DNA from: Lachnospiraceae bacterium
GTDB lineage: Bacteria; Bacillota; Clostridia; Lachnospirales; Lachnospiraceae
Length of the DNA: 64,000 bases
Direction: 5' to 3'
Assembly: GCA_902363835.1 (NCBI GenBank)
Contig: CABJBM010000007.1
Location: 124,001 to 188,000 of the forward strand
The notes beneath the pieces were generated by a model that was not told the DNA's origin, made no database searches, and saw only the letters and a list, made by a program, of their open reading frames with translations. Made by a program: the position numbers and the translations under genes. This document shows, one piece after another, positions 8,130 through 18,155 of the stretch (positions are counted from its first letter, which is position 1; every line of letters starts with the position of its first letter).

Positions 8130-9620
8130 TTATACATAAGATTCCAGCCCCAATCTTACATACTGTTCCTTTGGCGCGTCGTTTTCCTTCATCATGCGTA
8201 TCATATTGCATATCATACGCTCCTCCACCTCATAATTCTCCATGGGCTGGAGCTGTTCCGGATCTTCTTCTAAATCATAAAGAAGTGTTCCAAATTCCAT
8301 CAAAGATTTGGGGGGAAATCCCAGGGTTCTGATTCCGTAACCGCCGCGGATTCTAAACATGGGGCAGCCTTTGGTAAAGGAAAAGCCAGGATAAAACTCA
8401 GCTGTTCCCATTTCTTCCGCAGTGATGGACCCAGGATAACTGGTGGGCTCTATAATGTAGTTATACATCTCCTGTTCTTTGCCCGGCTGCGGACATCTCA
8501 TGTACACATATCTGCCGTCAGTAATGTTCACATGGACGCCGTGCTGGCCAAAAAGAGCGTAATCTCTGACTTTTTTATTATTTTCAATGGTCTCTTTAAG
8601 AGGTTTTCCCTCCATATCCCCGGGAATATCCTGACCAAAATACTCAAGAAGGGTTGGAGCCAGATCTATGGTCTGTACAAGGGCCTGCCTCCTCTCACCT
8701 GCGATTCCTGTTCTCGGGTCCCAGATAAACAGAGGGATCCTGGCCAGTTCACTGAAGTACGGCATCATCATCTTTCCCCACCAGTTGTGCTGGCTCAGCA
8801 TAAAGCCGTGATCCGTATTCACTATCAGCATGGTATCCTTCCACATATCATATTCATCCATCATATCCAGAACCTTGCCAAGATAGGTATCGCACATGGT
8901 CACAAGCGCCTTATACTCGTTAATGCAATGCTCCACCTGTTCCGGAGTCTCCACCACTTCATGATAACCGGGCCAGTCAAACATGATTCCTTCATAGCCA
9001 TCTTTATAAGGCTCCTTGTATTTTTCCGGTGTAAAATAAGGCTCATGAGGGTCATAGTTTTCCAGCTGAAGGTACCAGTTGTCCGCCCCATGGTTATCCC
9101 GGATGAACTCCAGGCCATTGGAAAAGTTCTGTGCAATGGACTGGTTGGCCTCCTCCTGCATGTAGTAACGGTTGATGTACTCCTGCCTTCCGCTGGCATC
9201 CTTTCTGCCGCCCAGATGATCCGGCACATCCCATTGGATTCTTCCCTTCCAGGGATCGCCTTCCTGACCTCTGACAATTTCATATGTATTGTATTTGGTC
9301 ATATAATTGTCTCCGCCCTCTTCCCAATAATGCCAGTGGTCCGTGGTCAGATGGGTGTAAATGCCGTTATCCTTTAATATTCCGGGCATGGAATCGTCAT
9401 AAGGCTCCATTGGTCCCCAGCTTCTGTGAAGGAAGTTGTAGCGCCCTGTATGAATTTCTCTTCTTGCAGGCATACAGGGCAGACTGCCGGCATAACAATT
9501 GTCAAATGTTACACTTCTCTGTGCCAGCCTATTGAAATTAGGAGCCTTTATATCTTCGTATCCATAGGGAGGAAGCATATGGCGGTTAAGAGAATCAAAC
9601 ATTACCATGATCGCTTTCAT
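8130..9620 (-). CDS. Sulfatase (Cys-type, formylglycine-dependent)
   Basis: 496-aa member of the sulfatase/alkaline phosphatase superfamily. It has the modification motif C-M-P-A-R in [15 protein letters not shown] at about residues 48-62, whose Cys would be converted to formylglycine by an anaerobic maturase not seen here. Other active-site landmarks are the N-terminal metal site ([16 protein letters not shown]) and the NTDHGF motif around residue 270. There is no signal peptide, so it is cytoplasmic. It lies 41 bp after a nucleoside permease gene and just before the deoD remnant, in the same operon, so its substrate is probably imported by that transporter. A phosphonate monoesterase-type activity is possible for this fold. 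Confidence 0.85.
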   Translation of the reverse strand: MKAIMVMFDSLNRHMLPPYGYEDIKAPNFNRLAQRSVTFDNCYAGSLPCMPARREIHTGRYNFLHRSWGPMEPYDDSMPGILKDNGIYTHLTTDHWHYWEEGGDNYMTKYNTYEIVRGQEGDPWKGRIQWDVPDHLGGRKDASGRQEYINRYYMQEEANQSIAQNFSNGLEFIRDNHGADNWYLQLENYDPHEPYFTPEKYKEPYKDGYEGIMFDWPGYHEVVETPEQVEHCINEYKALVTMCDTYLGKVLDMMDEYDMWKDTMLIVNTDHGFMLSQHNWWGKMMMPYFSELARIPLFIWDPRTGIAGERRQALVQTIDLAPTLLEYFGQDIPGDMEGKPLKETIENNKKVRDYALFGQHGVHVNITDGRYVYMRCPQPGKEQEMYNYIIEPTSYPGSITAEEMGTAEFYPGFSFTKGCPMFRIRGGYGIRTLGFPPKSLMEFGTLLYDLEEDPEQLQPMENYEVEERMICNMIRMMKENDAPKEQYVRLGLESYV

Positions 9621-9661
9621 AATAGATCCATAACCTCTTTTCTTTCATATTTTTTAATACG

Positions 9662-10525
9662 CTACTCATCATCATGCATTCCGACCCCTGCAGGCGGAGT
9701 TATATGGCGGACGCCGAAAGCCAGTACAAACAATGTTACAGCGTAAGGGATCATTGCCATGATCTGAGGCGGTATGCCATATCCCTGAAAATTAATCTGT
9801 ACTGCATCGCAAAATCCAAAAATCAGCGCACAGAACAGAACCATGATTGGATTGTATTTTGCAAGAATCATAATGGCCACAGCAATATATCCTCTTCCTG
9901 CCGACATATCTCTCACATACATATTCAGCTGGTCAACGGATAAATAGGCGCCTCCCAGGCCAGCCAGAATACCGCAGGCTGCCACACCCATGTATTTAAT
10001 TTTATGTACCGGAAGCCCTACAGCTGCTGCTGCCTTTGGATTCTCACCCACCATACGAAGCCGCAGGCCGAAGCGGGTCCAAAACAGGAAGATATACTCC
10101 AGAAAAATTACGGACAGCATGAGAAATGTGATCGGTGACGTATACACACTGGAAGTAATGGATGGCACCTGAGGTGATGACCCCTTGTTGTCCCAAAGAA
10201 GCTGCATTAAAAGAGTTGTCACCGCCACTGCCAGAAGATTAAGTCCTATACCGCTGATCACCTGGTTCACTTTATAGCGCACGCTTAAAACAGCATGGCA
10301 CAGCCCGAACAGTGCCCCGCCTGCCATACCTGCCAGAACAGCGGCCCAGACATTGCCTGTATAATAGGAACCCAGAACTGCGCAGAATGCGCCCATGGTC
10401 ATCATACTCTCCAGTCCCAGAGCCATAACTCCGCTTCTGACGGAAATAACTCCTCCCAGTGCGGCCAGAATCAAGGGTACTGACATGCTGAGTGTTGACG
10501 TAACAATTGATAGAAGCTGATTCAT
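9662..10525 (-). CDS. BMP-type nucleoside ABC transporter, permease NupQ/YufQ-like
   Basis: Integral membrane permease, 287 aa, of the branched-chain/ribose-type ABC family used by BmpA nucleoside importers. It has about eight hydrophobic helices and conserved stretches such as GLESMMTMGAF, VNQVISGIGLNLLA and MVGENPKAAAAVGLPV. It overlaps the other permease gene by 4 bp. Downstream are the sulfatase and the deoD remnant. Role as nucleoside permease follows from the family and the intact four-gene cassette. Confidence 0.9.
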   Translation of the reverse strand: MNQLLSIVTSTLSMSVPLILAALGGVISVRSGVMALGLESMMTMGAFCAVLGSYYTGNVWAAVLAGMAGGALFGLCHAVLSVRYKVNQVISGIGLNLLAVAVTTLLMQLLWDNKGSSPQVPSITSSVYTSPITFLMLSVIFLEYIFLFWTRFGLRLRMVGENPKAAAAVGLPVHKIKYMGVAACGILAGLGGAYLSVDQLNMYVRDMSAGRGYIAVAIMILAKYNPIMVLFCALIFGFCDAVQINFQGYGIPPQIMAMIPYAVTLFVLAFGVRHITPPAGVGMHDDE

Positions 10526-11601
10526 CCTCTTTTTCCTCCTTTCCCTCTGCCTGCATTCTTCATTCTAAGAATTTCCCTGACCAGAAGGGGAGCCGCCACA
10601 AACAGGATAATAAGCGCCTGGATTACATCGATAAACTCAGTGGGAATTCCGGTGGTACGGTTAAGCACCATACACCCTGCCCTTAAAGCTCCAAAAATAA
10701 TTCCGGATAAAATCACACCAACAGGACTGTCTGCCGCAAGGGCGGCAACTGCGATTCCATCAAATCCATAGCCTGAAGAAAAGCCTGCAATCAGCCTGTG
10801 ATCCACTCCAAGAACATGGCTTCCTCCTAAAAGTCCTGCAATTCCGCCGCTGAGCACCATGGCAATTACCATAATTCTTCCAATTCTGATTCCGGCAGTT
10901 TCTGATGCCTTTAGGTTAAATCCCACACACTTGATTTCATAGCCGATTACCGTCCTGTCAAAAAGGAGCTTTACAAGAATACAGGCTATTACTGCAATTA
11001 TGATTGCTGCTGTAAGCTGGGTTTTCTCCAACAGCCTGGGAATCCATACTGCTTCTGTAAACTTTGCCGTCTGAGCCATGGATTTCCCCTGTTCCTTTAA
11101 AGGGTAGTTGACCATATAAGCCACAAAATTAACAGCTATGGTGTTAAGCATCATAGTGGCTATGACTTCATTGGAACCGAATCTTACTTTCATAAATCCT
11201 ACAAGTCCCGCGTATAGGCCGCCTAATAACACGCCTGCCAGAAGGGCCAGAGGAATCCACACCGCTACTGGAAGGCCAAGAGGCATCAAAGCTACAACGG
11301 AAGCTCCCAGCGCTCCCATATACAGCTGGCCCTCAATGCCCAGATTAATCAGATTCCCTCTCTTTGCCACCGTATATGCCAGGCCTGCAAAAATCAGGGG
11401 AGTAGCCTGTACCAGCGTCTGGCAAACAGCCCTTTTCCCCATAAATGCCCCCCTTAATATGGATGCATACGCTTCAACAGGGTTGTAGCCGCAAATAAAC
11501 ATAATAAATCCGCCCAGCACCAGAGCCAAAATCAAGGACACAGCAGACATATTCTTTTCCAGTATCTGAGTGATATTAAATTCTGCCTTTTTTCCCTTCA
11601 T
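10522..11601 (-). CDS. BMP-type nucleoside ABC transporter, permease NupP/YufP-like
   Basis: 359-aa membrane permease with about nine helices. Family landmarks are NLGIEGQLYMGALGAS, VRFGSNEVIATMMLNTIAVNFV and LKASETAGIRIGRIM. It overlaps both its neighbours by 4 bp, the ATPase gene upstream and the second permease downstream, as expected for subunits made in fixed ratio. It acts with the second permease to form the channel. Substrate range (purine or mixed nucleosides) cannot be read from sequence. Confidence 0.9.
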   Translation of the reverse strand: MKGKKAEFNITQILEKNMSAVSLILALVLGGFIMFICGYNPVEAYASILRGAFMGKRAVCQTLVQATPLIFAGLAYTVAKRGNLINLGIEGQLYMGALGASVVALMPLGLPVAVWIPLALLAGVLLGGLYAGLVGFMKVRFGSNEVIATMMLNTIAVNFVAYMVNYPLKEQGKSMAQTAKFTEAVWIPRLLEKTQLTAAIIIAVIACILVKLLFDRTVIGYEIKCVGFNLKASETAGIRIGRIMVIAMVLSGGIAGLLGGSHVLGVDHRLIAGFSSGYGFDGIAVAALAADSPVGVILSGIIFGALRAGCMVLNRTTGIPTEFIDVIQALIILFVAAPLLVREILRMKNAGRGKGGKRG

Positions 11602-13112
11602 GTCCCCTGTCCTCTTTTTTCTGCTGCTCCTGTCATCAGAAGTCCCAGCTGCATATCATCAAATTCTTCCGGAACTCCCTCCACAACGATTTCACCGTCA
11701 TACATTACCATAAGCCTGTCGCTTAAATTTTTTACCTCATCTAAATCTGCGGAAATCAGCAGGATTGCTTTGCCCTCATCCCTCAGTTCCAACAGGCGCT
11801 CATGGATATACTCAATGGCTCCGATATCCACTCCTCTGGTTGGCTGCGCTACAATAATAACATCCGGATCCTCACTGAAGACCCTGGCAATGACGATCTT
11901 TTGCTGGTTTCCCCCTGAAAGGACATTACACCTGACAGATGTGCCGGGCGCTTTTACCTGAAATTCCTGCAAAAGCCTGTCGGAAAAACTCTTAATCCTC
12001 TTCTTATCCAGGATTCCCCTGGTCTGAAACCGCTTCTGATAGCCCAGAATCATATTTTCCAGAATAGAAAGCTCCAGTACCAGTCCCCTGGTCATTCTGT
12101 CTTCCGGAATATGCCCGATTCCCCGCTCAATAAAGTCCCCTGGGGTTCCAGTTACCTCCTGTCCGTCCTTAACCATGTCCAAAACATCGGGCTGGCAGAT
12201 TCCGGTCAGGCATTCAATCAGTTCTGTCTGCCCATTGCCCTCAATTCCGGCAATCCCCAGGATTTCTCCTTTCTTCAGGTCAAACCGGACTTTATTTAAA
12301 CAGATTCTGCCTTTTTCCTTTAAAGTGATGTTTCTCACGGAAAGCTTTGTATCTCCCACACAGCTGCTCCGTCTCCGTATTCCTAAAGCCACTTCTCTGC
12401 CTACCATCATCTGCGCTAAGCTGTCGGAGGTTACGCCTTTTACCGGAATATCGGATTGAATCATCCTTCCATCCCTAAGAACGCTGACACGGTCTGCAAT
12501 CTCCAGTGTTTCTTTCAGCTTATGTGTGATTATTACAATGCTGGTCCCATTCTTTTTCAGTTCCCTTAAAATACGGAACAGTTCTTCTACCTCCTGAGGA
12601 GTCAGAACAGCAGTAGGCTCATCCAGAATCAGAATCCTTGCATCTCTGTAAATGGCCTTTAAAATCTCAACCTTCTGCTGCTCTCCCACAGAAAGCTCCT
12701 TTACCTTTTGGGAAGCGGATATATGGAAGCCATAGCGGTCAATCATTTCCTGAACATTTTTTTCCGCCTGGCTTTTGTCAAAAAAGATCCCCTTTGCCGG
12801 TTCCCAGCCCACTACGATATTTTCGGTTACGCTTAATACGGGAGTCAGCATAAAATGCTGATGCACCATGCCTATTCCCATATCAATGGCCTGTTTGGGG
12901 GTTCTTATATTCACCGGCTTTCCGTCAATCCATATCTCCCCCTCATCCGGTCTGCAGATTCCATACAAAACCTTCATAAGCGTTGACTTTCCTGCTCCGT
13001 TTTCTCCCAACAATGATACAATCTCCCCCTGTTCCAGAGAAAAATCCACATGATTGAGAGCACGGACCAGAGGATACTGTTTTGTAATATTTTTCATCTC
13101 AACTGCATACAT
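11598..13112 (-). CDS. BMP-type nucleoside ABC transporter, double ATPase NupO/YufO-like
   Basis: 504-aa ATPase with two tandem ABC domains. The first has Walker A GENGAGKST near residue 37, signature LSVGEQQ and Walker B ILILDEPTAVLT. The second has a glycine loop GIEGNGQTE, signature LSGGNQQ and a degenerate VIIVAQPTRGVD in place of the usual Walker B, typical of sugar/nucleoside importers. It sits between the lipoprotein gene and the permease genes (4-bp overlap with the latter). It energises the importer on the cytoplasmic face. Confidence 0.93.
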   Translation of the reverse strand: MYAVEMKNITKQYPLVRALNHVDFSLEQGEIVSLLGENGAGKSTLMKVLYGICRPDEGEIWIDGKPVNIRTPKQAIDMGIGMVHQHFMLTPVLSVTENIVVGWEPAKGIFFDKSQAEKNVQEMIDRYGFHISASQKVKELSVGEQQKVEILKAIYRDARILILDEPTAVLTPQEVEELFRILRELKKNGTSIVIITHKLKETLEIADRVSVLRDGRMIQSDIPVKGVTSDSLAQMMVGREVALGIRRRSSCVGDTKLSVRNITLKEKGRICLNKVRFDLKKGEILGIAGIEGNGQTELIECLTGICQPDVLDMVKDGQEVTGTPGDFIERGIGHIPEDRMTRGLVLELSILENMILGYQKRFQTRGILDKKRIKSFSDRLLQEFQVKAPGTSVRCNVLSGGNQQKIVIARVFSEDPDVIIVAQPTRGVDIGAIEYIHERLLELRDEGKAILLISADLDEVKNLSDRLMVMYDGEIVVEGVPEEFDDMQLGLLMTGAAEKRGQGT

Positions 13113-13139
13113 CAGACTTACACTCCAATCAGGCTGGCT

Positions 13140-14270
13140 TTATTTGGTGTACTGATTCTTGGCTACCCAGGCATCTAACTCTTCTGCCGTCTTACATGGT
13201 TTCAATTCTTCTGCGACCAGCATTTCCCTTATATCCTCTACTGCTATTTTGATGTCCTCAGGCAATTCCACATTGGACCCCTCCGTATCATAGCCCACGG
13301 CGTTTTCCTTGATCCCACTCATATGCAGCCCTGGTTCCCAGGTTCCGTATATCACTTTTTCAATTTCATTATAAACCATCCAGTCTACGCTTCTTACGGA
13401 AGAGGCTACCACGTGATCCGGGTCCTCCCCGTTCTGGTTAGAGCCTACGCCAAATGCATATCTGTCTGCTTCCTTTGCTGCACCAAATACACCCAGACCG
13501 GAAGCGCCTGCAATACACTGGATAAAGTCTGCACCCTTATTGTACATGGAAAGCCCGATTTCCTTGCCTTTACCCGGGTCGTTGAACGCTCCTACAACGC
13601 CTTCCAGCACCTGTACGTCAGGATTTACATATTTTGCACCTGCTGTAAACCCTACAACGCCTTCTCTCAGATTCGGAAGGTCAGCTCCCAATATAACACC
13701 CACTACATTATCCTTATTTGCTTTCTCCATATCACTCAGGGTTCCAAGACCTGCAATCACACCTGCCAGAAAGGTCTGCTCACTCCATTCTGTCTGAATG
13801 GTACTGACGCCATCAATCTTTGCCGCACTGTCAAGAACAGATATTTTCTGGTCCGGGAATTCTTCTGCAATTTCCTGCATTGCTTCTTCCTGGTCTGCGC
13901 CTACGGCAATCAGCAGATCATATTCTTCTGTCTCCGCAAACTGTCTTCCAAAGGGAACGAAATCACTGACGGAATTAGGTTCCACATAGTCAAACTCGAT
14001 TCCCAGCTCTTCCTGGGCCTTAATAACTCCCGCATATGTCATATCGTTAAAATTCTTATCTCCCAGACCGCCTGTACCAAATATAATTCCTACCTTAACC
14101 GCACCTTCTGATGTTCCTTCCGTTTCCTGGGCTGATGCGCTCTCTGTCTCTTCTTTCCCGGCTGATGTACCTGCTGTGCTTTCCTCCACGCTTTTGGATC
14201 CACCGCATCCTGCCGTTGAAACTGCCATTACCGCGATCAGGCATGCTGCTGCCAACCTTCTCATTTTCAT
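13140..14270 (-). CDS. BMP-family nucleoside-binding lipoprotein
   Basis: 376 aa. The N-terminus is a lipoprotein signal (MKMRRLAAACLIAVMAVSTA then GCGG lipobox), followed by a Ser/Thr/Glu-rich linker and the Bmp/PnrA/Med domain. That domain has KVGIIFGTGGLGDKNFND, FLAGVIAG, GADFIQCIAGASGLGVF and YAFGVGSNQNGEDP. It captures nucleosides outside the membrane and hands them to the permease pair. First gene of the operon; GGAGAG precedes the start. BMP proteins bind purine nucleosides in the characterised cases; the exact ligand here is inferred. Confidence 0.92.
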   Translation of the reverse strand: MKMRRLAAACLIAVMAVSTAGCGGSKSVEESTAGTSAGKEETESASAQETEGTSEGAVKVGIIFGTGGLGDKNFNDMTYAGVIKAQEELGIEFDYVEPNSVSDFVPFGRQFAETEEYDLLIAVGADQEEAMQEIAEEFPDQKISVLDSAAKIDGVSTIQTEWSEQTFLAGVIAGLGTLSDMEKANKDNVVGVILGADLPNLREGVVGFTAGAKYVNPDVQVLEGVVGAFNDPGKGKEIGLSMYNKGADFIQCIAGASGLGVFGAAKEADRYAFGVGSNQNGEDPDHVVASSVRSVDWMVYNEIEKVIYGTWEPGLHMSGIKENAVGYDTEGSNVELPEDIKIAVEDIREMLVAEELKPCKTAEELDAWVAKNQYTK

Positions 14271-14359
14271 CTTTGCTCTCCTCTCAACTGTTCCATACGC
14301 TTTTTTATCTGTATGTATTTCATGTCTATATTGTACAATTTTTAAAAAATAAATAAATA

Positions 14360-14414
14360 AAAGCTGTGAACTTTATCATGAAGTATTTTAACTTCATGAT
14401 GGTTCCACAGCTTT
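14360..14414 (-). terminator. Terminator of the two-component operon
   Basis: Long hairpin with stems AAAGCTGTG/CACAGCTTT and ATCATGAAGT/ACTTCATGAT around a short loop. It is followed on the minus strand by a T/A-rich tract and lies 15 bp past the response regulator stop. Confidence 0.8.
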
Positions 14415-14428
14415 CGCGACTGTCAATA

Positions 14429-15922
14429 TTATGACTTTCTGTCAATTTTTTGACCTCTGTCTAATTCAGGAGTAATCCCCATGTACTCATGGTAGACTCT
14501 TGAAAAGTAGCTTGGGGTAGTATATCCCACTGCATAAGCGATCTCATATATCTTCATATCTGTGTTCAGCAAAAGCGCTCTGGCCCGCTCCAAACGATAC
14601 AGCATCAGATAATTGCTGAAATTTTGTCCTGTCTCTGCTTTAAAAAGGCGGCTTAAATATTCAGGAGAACGGCAGATTGCCTGGGCCACCACCTTTAAGG
14701 ATAAGTCCTGGTTTGCGTAGTTTTGATGGATATACTGAACAGTCTCCCGTATACTTTGGGAATAACTGAATTGATTTCCGGAATAAAGCAGGCTGACAAG
14801 CTTTATACAGATATCTCTGCACATTTTTGCCGTCTGAAGCTTTGTAACCTTATGCTCCTCCTGATAGTCTGAAAAATGCTCTCCGCATATTTCTTCCAAT
14901 CTTATCACGAATTTAATGCATATTTCTTTCGCCCAATCCGTATCCTGCAAGCACACCTCTTTGAAACAATCAAACCACAGAATAATAGCCTTACAGACTT
15001 TATCCTCCTCATCATGCAGAAGGCTGTTTAGTATTTTATGATACTCCTTCCGTATCTTTTCCCGGTCAAGCCTCTCCCTCTCCTTGTCATCTCCTGCCCG
15101 AAAGCATCCCTTATGATAGAAAAATCCATACTGCAGCATTCCCTCTGCCCTGTCAATTTCAGGCATGATTTGATCAATGCCCCATGCAACAGGTCCCATA
15201 ACAAGGATTCCTCCTCCATTTGCGCTCCATTTTTCATAGAACGCTGCCAGGCTTTCCTCCAGCTTTCCTCCCTCTTCAGACTGCATAATAAGATAAATGT
15301 TTTCCTTTTGCAGAACAGGGCGGAGGATATGGATCTCTTGTTCTTTGATAAAGTCATCCAGCAGACCTTTTTGGTTCCAGCTGTCAGAGCTTTTAAAGGC
15401 TGCCACGCAAAACATTTCATTCTCACGGAAATGATGCTTTTTCCAGAATCCCTGTACAAACCCTTCATCCTCCATGTGGCAGCAGCAGGTATAGATATCC
15501 AGATAACCACTGAAATAACAGTCTTCTTTCTTTTCCCTAATGAGCTTTTCATTGCTTTCATGGATTTCCATAAGAGCCTCCAGGATATCCTGTCCCCGAA
15601 GTTCTGACTTAAGAAAATACTTCCTGGCTCCATAAGTGATGGCTTCCCTTGCATAAGAAAACTCCGCGTAGTTTGTCAGTATAATAAATGAGACATAAGG
15701 TATTTCCTTCAGAAGCTTTTTCATCAGCATCAAACCGTCCATTCCCGGCATTTTGATATCTGTGATCACCGTATCTACCTGGTATTTCACAGCCAGCTCA
15801 AAAGCCTCATTGCCGTTTTCTGCTACGCCTGCAATCTCAAAATCCGGATTATTCCCCCGCTCAATGCTGAACTGAATCCACTCCCGGATCGGTGTCTCAT
15901 CATCTGCTATCAGTATTTTCAC
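14429..15922 (-). CDS. YesN-type response regulator with AraC DNA-binding domain
   Basis: 497 aa. The N-terminal receiver domain has acidic residues at 7-8 and phospho-acceptor Asp55 in VITDIKMPGMDG. A poorly conserved central region of about 270 residues is followed by a C-terminal AraC-type double helix-turn-helix (about 395-497; SLKVVAQAICRSPEYLSRLFK and IYEIAYAVGYTTPSYFSRVY). It overlaps the histidine kinase gene by 4 bp. The adjacent BMP nucleoside operon, in the same direction and directly downstream, is the likely target, as these pairs usually control neighbouring uptake genes. That link is inferred. Confidence 0.92.
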   Translation of the reverse strand: MKILIADDETPIREWIQFSIERGNNPDFEIAGVAENGNEAFELAVKYQVDTVITDIKMPGMDGLMLMKKLLKEIPYVSFIILTNYAEFSYAREAITYGARKYFLKSELRGQDILEALMEIHESNEKLIREKKEDCYFSGYLDIYTCCCHMEDEGFVQGFWKKHHFRENEMFCVAAFKSSDSWNQKGLLDDFIKEQEIHILRPVLQKENIYLIMQSEEGGKLEESLAAFYEKWSANGGGILVMGPVAWGIDQIMPEIDRAEGMLQYGFFYHKGCFRAGDDKERERLDREKIRKEYHKILNSLLHDEEDKVCKAIILWFDCFKEVCLQDTDWAKEICIKFVIRLEEICGEHFSDYQEEHKVTKLQTAKMCRDICIKLVSLLYSGNQFSYSQSIRETVQYIHQNYANQDLSLKVVAQAICRSPEYLSRLFKAETGQNFSNYLMLYRLERARALLLNTDMKIYEIAYAVGYTTPSYFSRVYHEYMGITPELDRGQKIDRKS

Positions 15923-17682
15923 CCCAACCGTTTCCTTTCATTTGTTACCGGCATCTCCATAATAACCTCAGTCCCTACTCCCTTTTCGCTTAAAATCCGT
16001 ATTCCGTAGGACTCACCAAAGTTCAGGCGAAGCCTGTCATTTACATTGCGAAGCCCGACTTTATTCATATTCATCCCCTTCTCCAGAACACTGCTTATCA
16101 TATTCTCATCCATTCCCACTCCATCATCTTTTACACTGACGCAAAGTTTTTTTTCCCTGATATGGCTGCTGATGAGAATATGGCAGACCTGCTTTTCCTT
16201 TAAGCTGTAAAAAATGGCGTTTTCCACAATGGGCTGCATAATAAAATCAGGTACAATACAGGAAAGCGTATCCTCTTCCATGTTAAACTTCACTTCAAAA
16301 CGGTCTCTGTACCTTGCTTTCTGAAGTTCTATATAGTACTGAAGGGTTTCGCATTCTTCTTTTAAACTAATGAATTTTTCCGAGCTTGAAAGGGTTTTCC
16401 TGAGAATTTTTGAAAAATCAATCAGCATCTTTTCTGCTTCTTCATTTTTCCCCATCTCTACATAAAAACGTATGGAGCTTAAGGTGTTATAAATAAAATG
16501 AGGATTTATCTGGGTCTGAAGGAAATCCAGATGAAGCAAATGCCGCTTCCGCTCTATGACGCGTATCTCTTCCACCTGGCTCTCCAGCTTCCCTACCATG
16601 TAGTTGAAAGAATCCGCAATCTCCGACAATTCTCCTTTTCCTTTTTCCTTCTGGCTGATCCTTGCCTTAAAATCCCCTTGGGCCACCTGGTTCATCCTGT
16701 TCTTAATAACATCAATGGGCTTTAGGATCGTCCGAAGAGCCAGAACAACAGACGGCAGAAAACAGGCTGCAAATATAACCACAAGAATCCCCGCAAACCA
16801 TGCAGTTCTGTCAAGGGGAGCGAAAATATGGCGCAGATCCGCATTTTCCAGAAGATACCAGTCAGTTCCCCATATCATTCCATAAAAATAAACATTATCC
16901 GGATATGCTTCCGATATGCCATAGCCTACTTCCTGAAACGCTTCATTGGATATTACAATATTATTTTTGCTGTAAGGAGCCCCTATATCCCTCTTATTTT
17001 TTGCAGAAACCACAATGCCGTTCCCGTCTATAATGCAGTAATCCCTGTCAGGCTCAATCAGCTCCTGATACATATCATACAGGATCACTTCACTGAACTG
17101 CATGAGCACATATCCCCGCACTGCTCCGCTTAAAAGATCCCGGACAGGCCGTACCATATAGAAACTATGGCGGTAAAGCCCGGCCTCCTTTTCACTGCGA
17201 ACCAATCCCTTCAGATAAATGTCTTCCTTTAGTCCGGAGCTTCCAAGCTTCTTTGCCTCCTGAATGGAAGGCTGGGCCTCCTCCCAGGAAATCTCCGGGA
17301 AATCACTGGCATATCTAAGTTTTTCCAAATCATAGATATAAATTCTGAATTTATTACCCCTCTTGTAGTTTCCGTAGATCTCATCCTGAATAAACGTGTC
17401 AATTTTCCCGCTTCCCCTGGTATCCTCCATCAGCCATTCCACGACTGCGGCATTCTCAGTGATTTTCTCCAGACTTCCCCTTAATCCTCTGATGGTAGCG
17501 GCCGGCTGCACAATGGACTGGCTTAAAATAGACTGATGAAGGCTGATAATCTCCTTTCCCACAACCTTTTTTGAGAAACCTGTAATAGCAAACACAAGAA
17601 TCCCAATCAACAGGATTACTGCTGCAAACATTTTTAAAAAATACCATTTCATGTAACTCAGTTTCATATAGCTCAGCTTCAT
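15919..17682 (-). CDS. YesM-type sensor histidine kinase
   Basis: 587 aa from the ATG ending at 17682, chosen because GGGAG precedes it; an upstream GTG frame start at 17709 is less likely. It has an N-terminal membrane helix, a large extracellular sensor region (about 40-280) and a second helix. A HAMP linker (IKNRMNQVAQGDFKARI) follows, then the His-kinase motif QINPHFIYNTLSSIRFY and the ATPase N-box FIMQPIVENAIFY with GVGMDEN. Signals are probably extracellular sugars or nucleosides. The first residues contain a duplicated MKLSY segment. Confidence 0.92.
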   Translation of the reverse strand: MKLSYMKLSYMKWYFLKMFAAVILLIGILVFAITGFSKKVVGKEIISLHQSILSQSIVQPAATIRGLRGSLEKITENAAVVEWLMEDTRGSGKIDTFIQDEIYGNYKRGNKFRIYIYDLEKLRYASDFPEISWEEAQPSIQEAKKLGSSGLKEDIYLKGLVRSEKEAGLYRHSFYMVRPVRDLLSGAVRGYVLMQFSEVILYDMYQELIEPDRDYCIIDGNGIVVSAKNKRDIGAPYSKNNIVISNEAFQEVGYGISEAYPDNVYFYGMIWGTDWYLLENADLRHIFAPLDRTAWFAGILVVIFAACFLPSVVLALRTILKPIDVIKNRMNQVAQGDFKARISQKEKGKGELSEIADSFNYMVGKLESQVEEIRVIERKRHLLHLDFLQTQINPHFIYNTLSSIRFYVEMGKNEEAEKMLIDFSKILRKTLSSSEKFISLKEECETLQYYIELQKARYRDRFEVKFNMEEDTLSCIVPDFIMQPIVENAIFYSLKEKQVCHILISSHIREKKLCVSVKDDGVGMDENMISSVLEKGMNMNKVGLRNVNDRLRLNFGESYGIRILSEKGVGTEVIMEMPVTNERKRLG

Positions 17683-17811
17683 GTTCTGCTCCCATGGAAA
17701 AACTGTCACCTTGTAAGTTCAGATTTCTTTATTATACATGACCATAAACAGAAAGTGAATCGTTATTTTATCAGCGTTTTTATGTGATAACATCTACTGT
17801 ATGATTGTTTC

Positions 17812-18150
17812 TTATAATTTTGCCACCACCCGGCAAGGCAGTCCTGTGGTTTTTGCATATTTTACGGGATAGGTATTGGCAATAAACTCCATACTGGTTT
17901 TGTGTGAAAGCAGGGTTTTTAAATTGCAGATATTCTCAACAACAAAAACATCTCTGTCTGCGCAGTATTGGTCTTTTGGCGCGTGCTCTGGCCCCCGCCT
18001 GACTCCAGCGCAATCAATGCCTATAATGGAAACATTTAAATCCACAAGTTTGTCTATTAAATTATTGGAAAGCTGGGGATGCTCTTTAAAATAGCGTTTG
18101 CTCCCGTAACCTTCTTCCTCAATAAAGCCTGTGTAAAAAGCAACAAACAT
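17812..18150 (-). pseudogene. Cyclase-family (kynurenine formamidase-like) protein, C-terminal half only
   Basis: 112 aa matching the C-terminal half of metal-dependent cyclase-family hydrolases: FYTGFIEEEGYGSKRYFKEHPQLS, IGIDCAGVRRG, CADRDVFVVENICNL, and a GLPCRVVAKL end. The family is usually about 210 aa, and the N-terminal metal-binding HxGTHxDxPxH motif is absent. It begins immediately after a truncated MarR gene. Both genes therefore look like leftovers of a small regulator-enzyme unit. The fragment could still be translated (AGAGG precedes the ATG), but activity is unlikely. Confidence 0.7.
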
Positions 18151-18155
18151 TGGTT

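Noticed and set aside
8532..9377. 281-aa plus-strand frame opposite the sulfatase
   Set aside because: Antisense shadow of a gene with clear catalytic motifs; no SD and no family pattern.
13323..14111. 262-aa plus-strand frame opposite the BMP lipoprotein
   Set aside because: Antisense shadow rich in Cys/His/Tyr from the complementary codons, with no start signal.
15038..15607. 189-aa plus-strand frame opposite the response regulator
   Set aside because: Antisense shadow; the minus-strand frame has receiver and AraC motifs.
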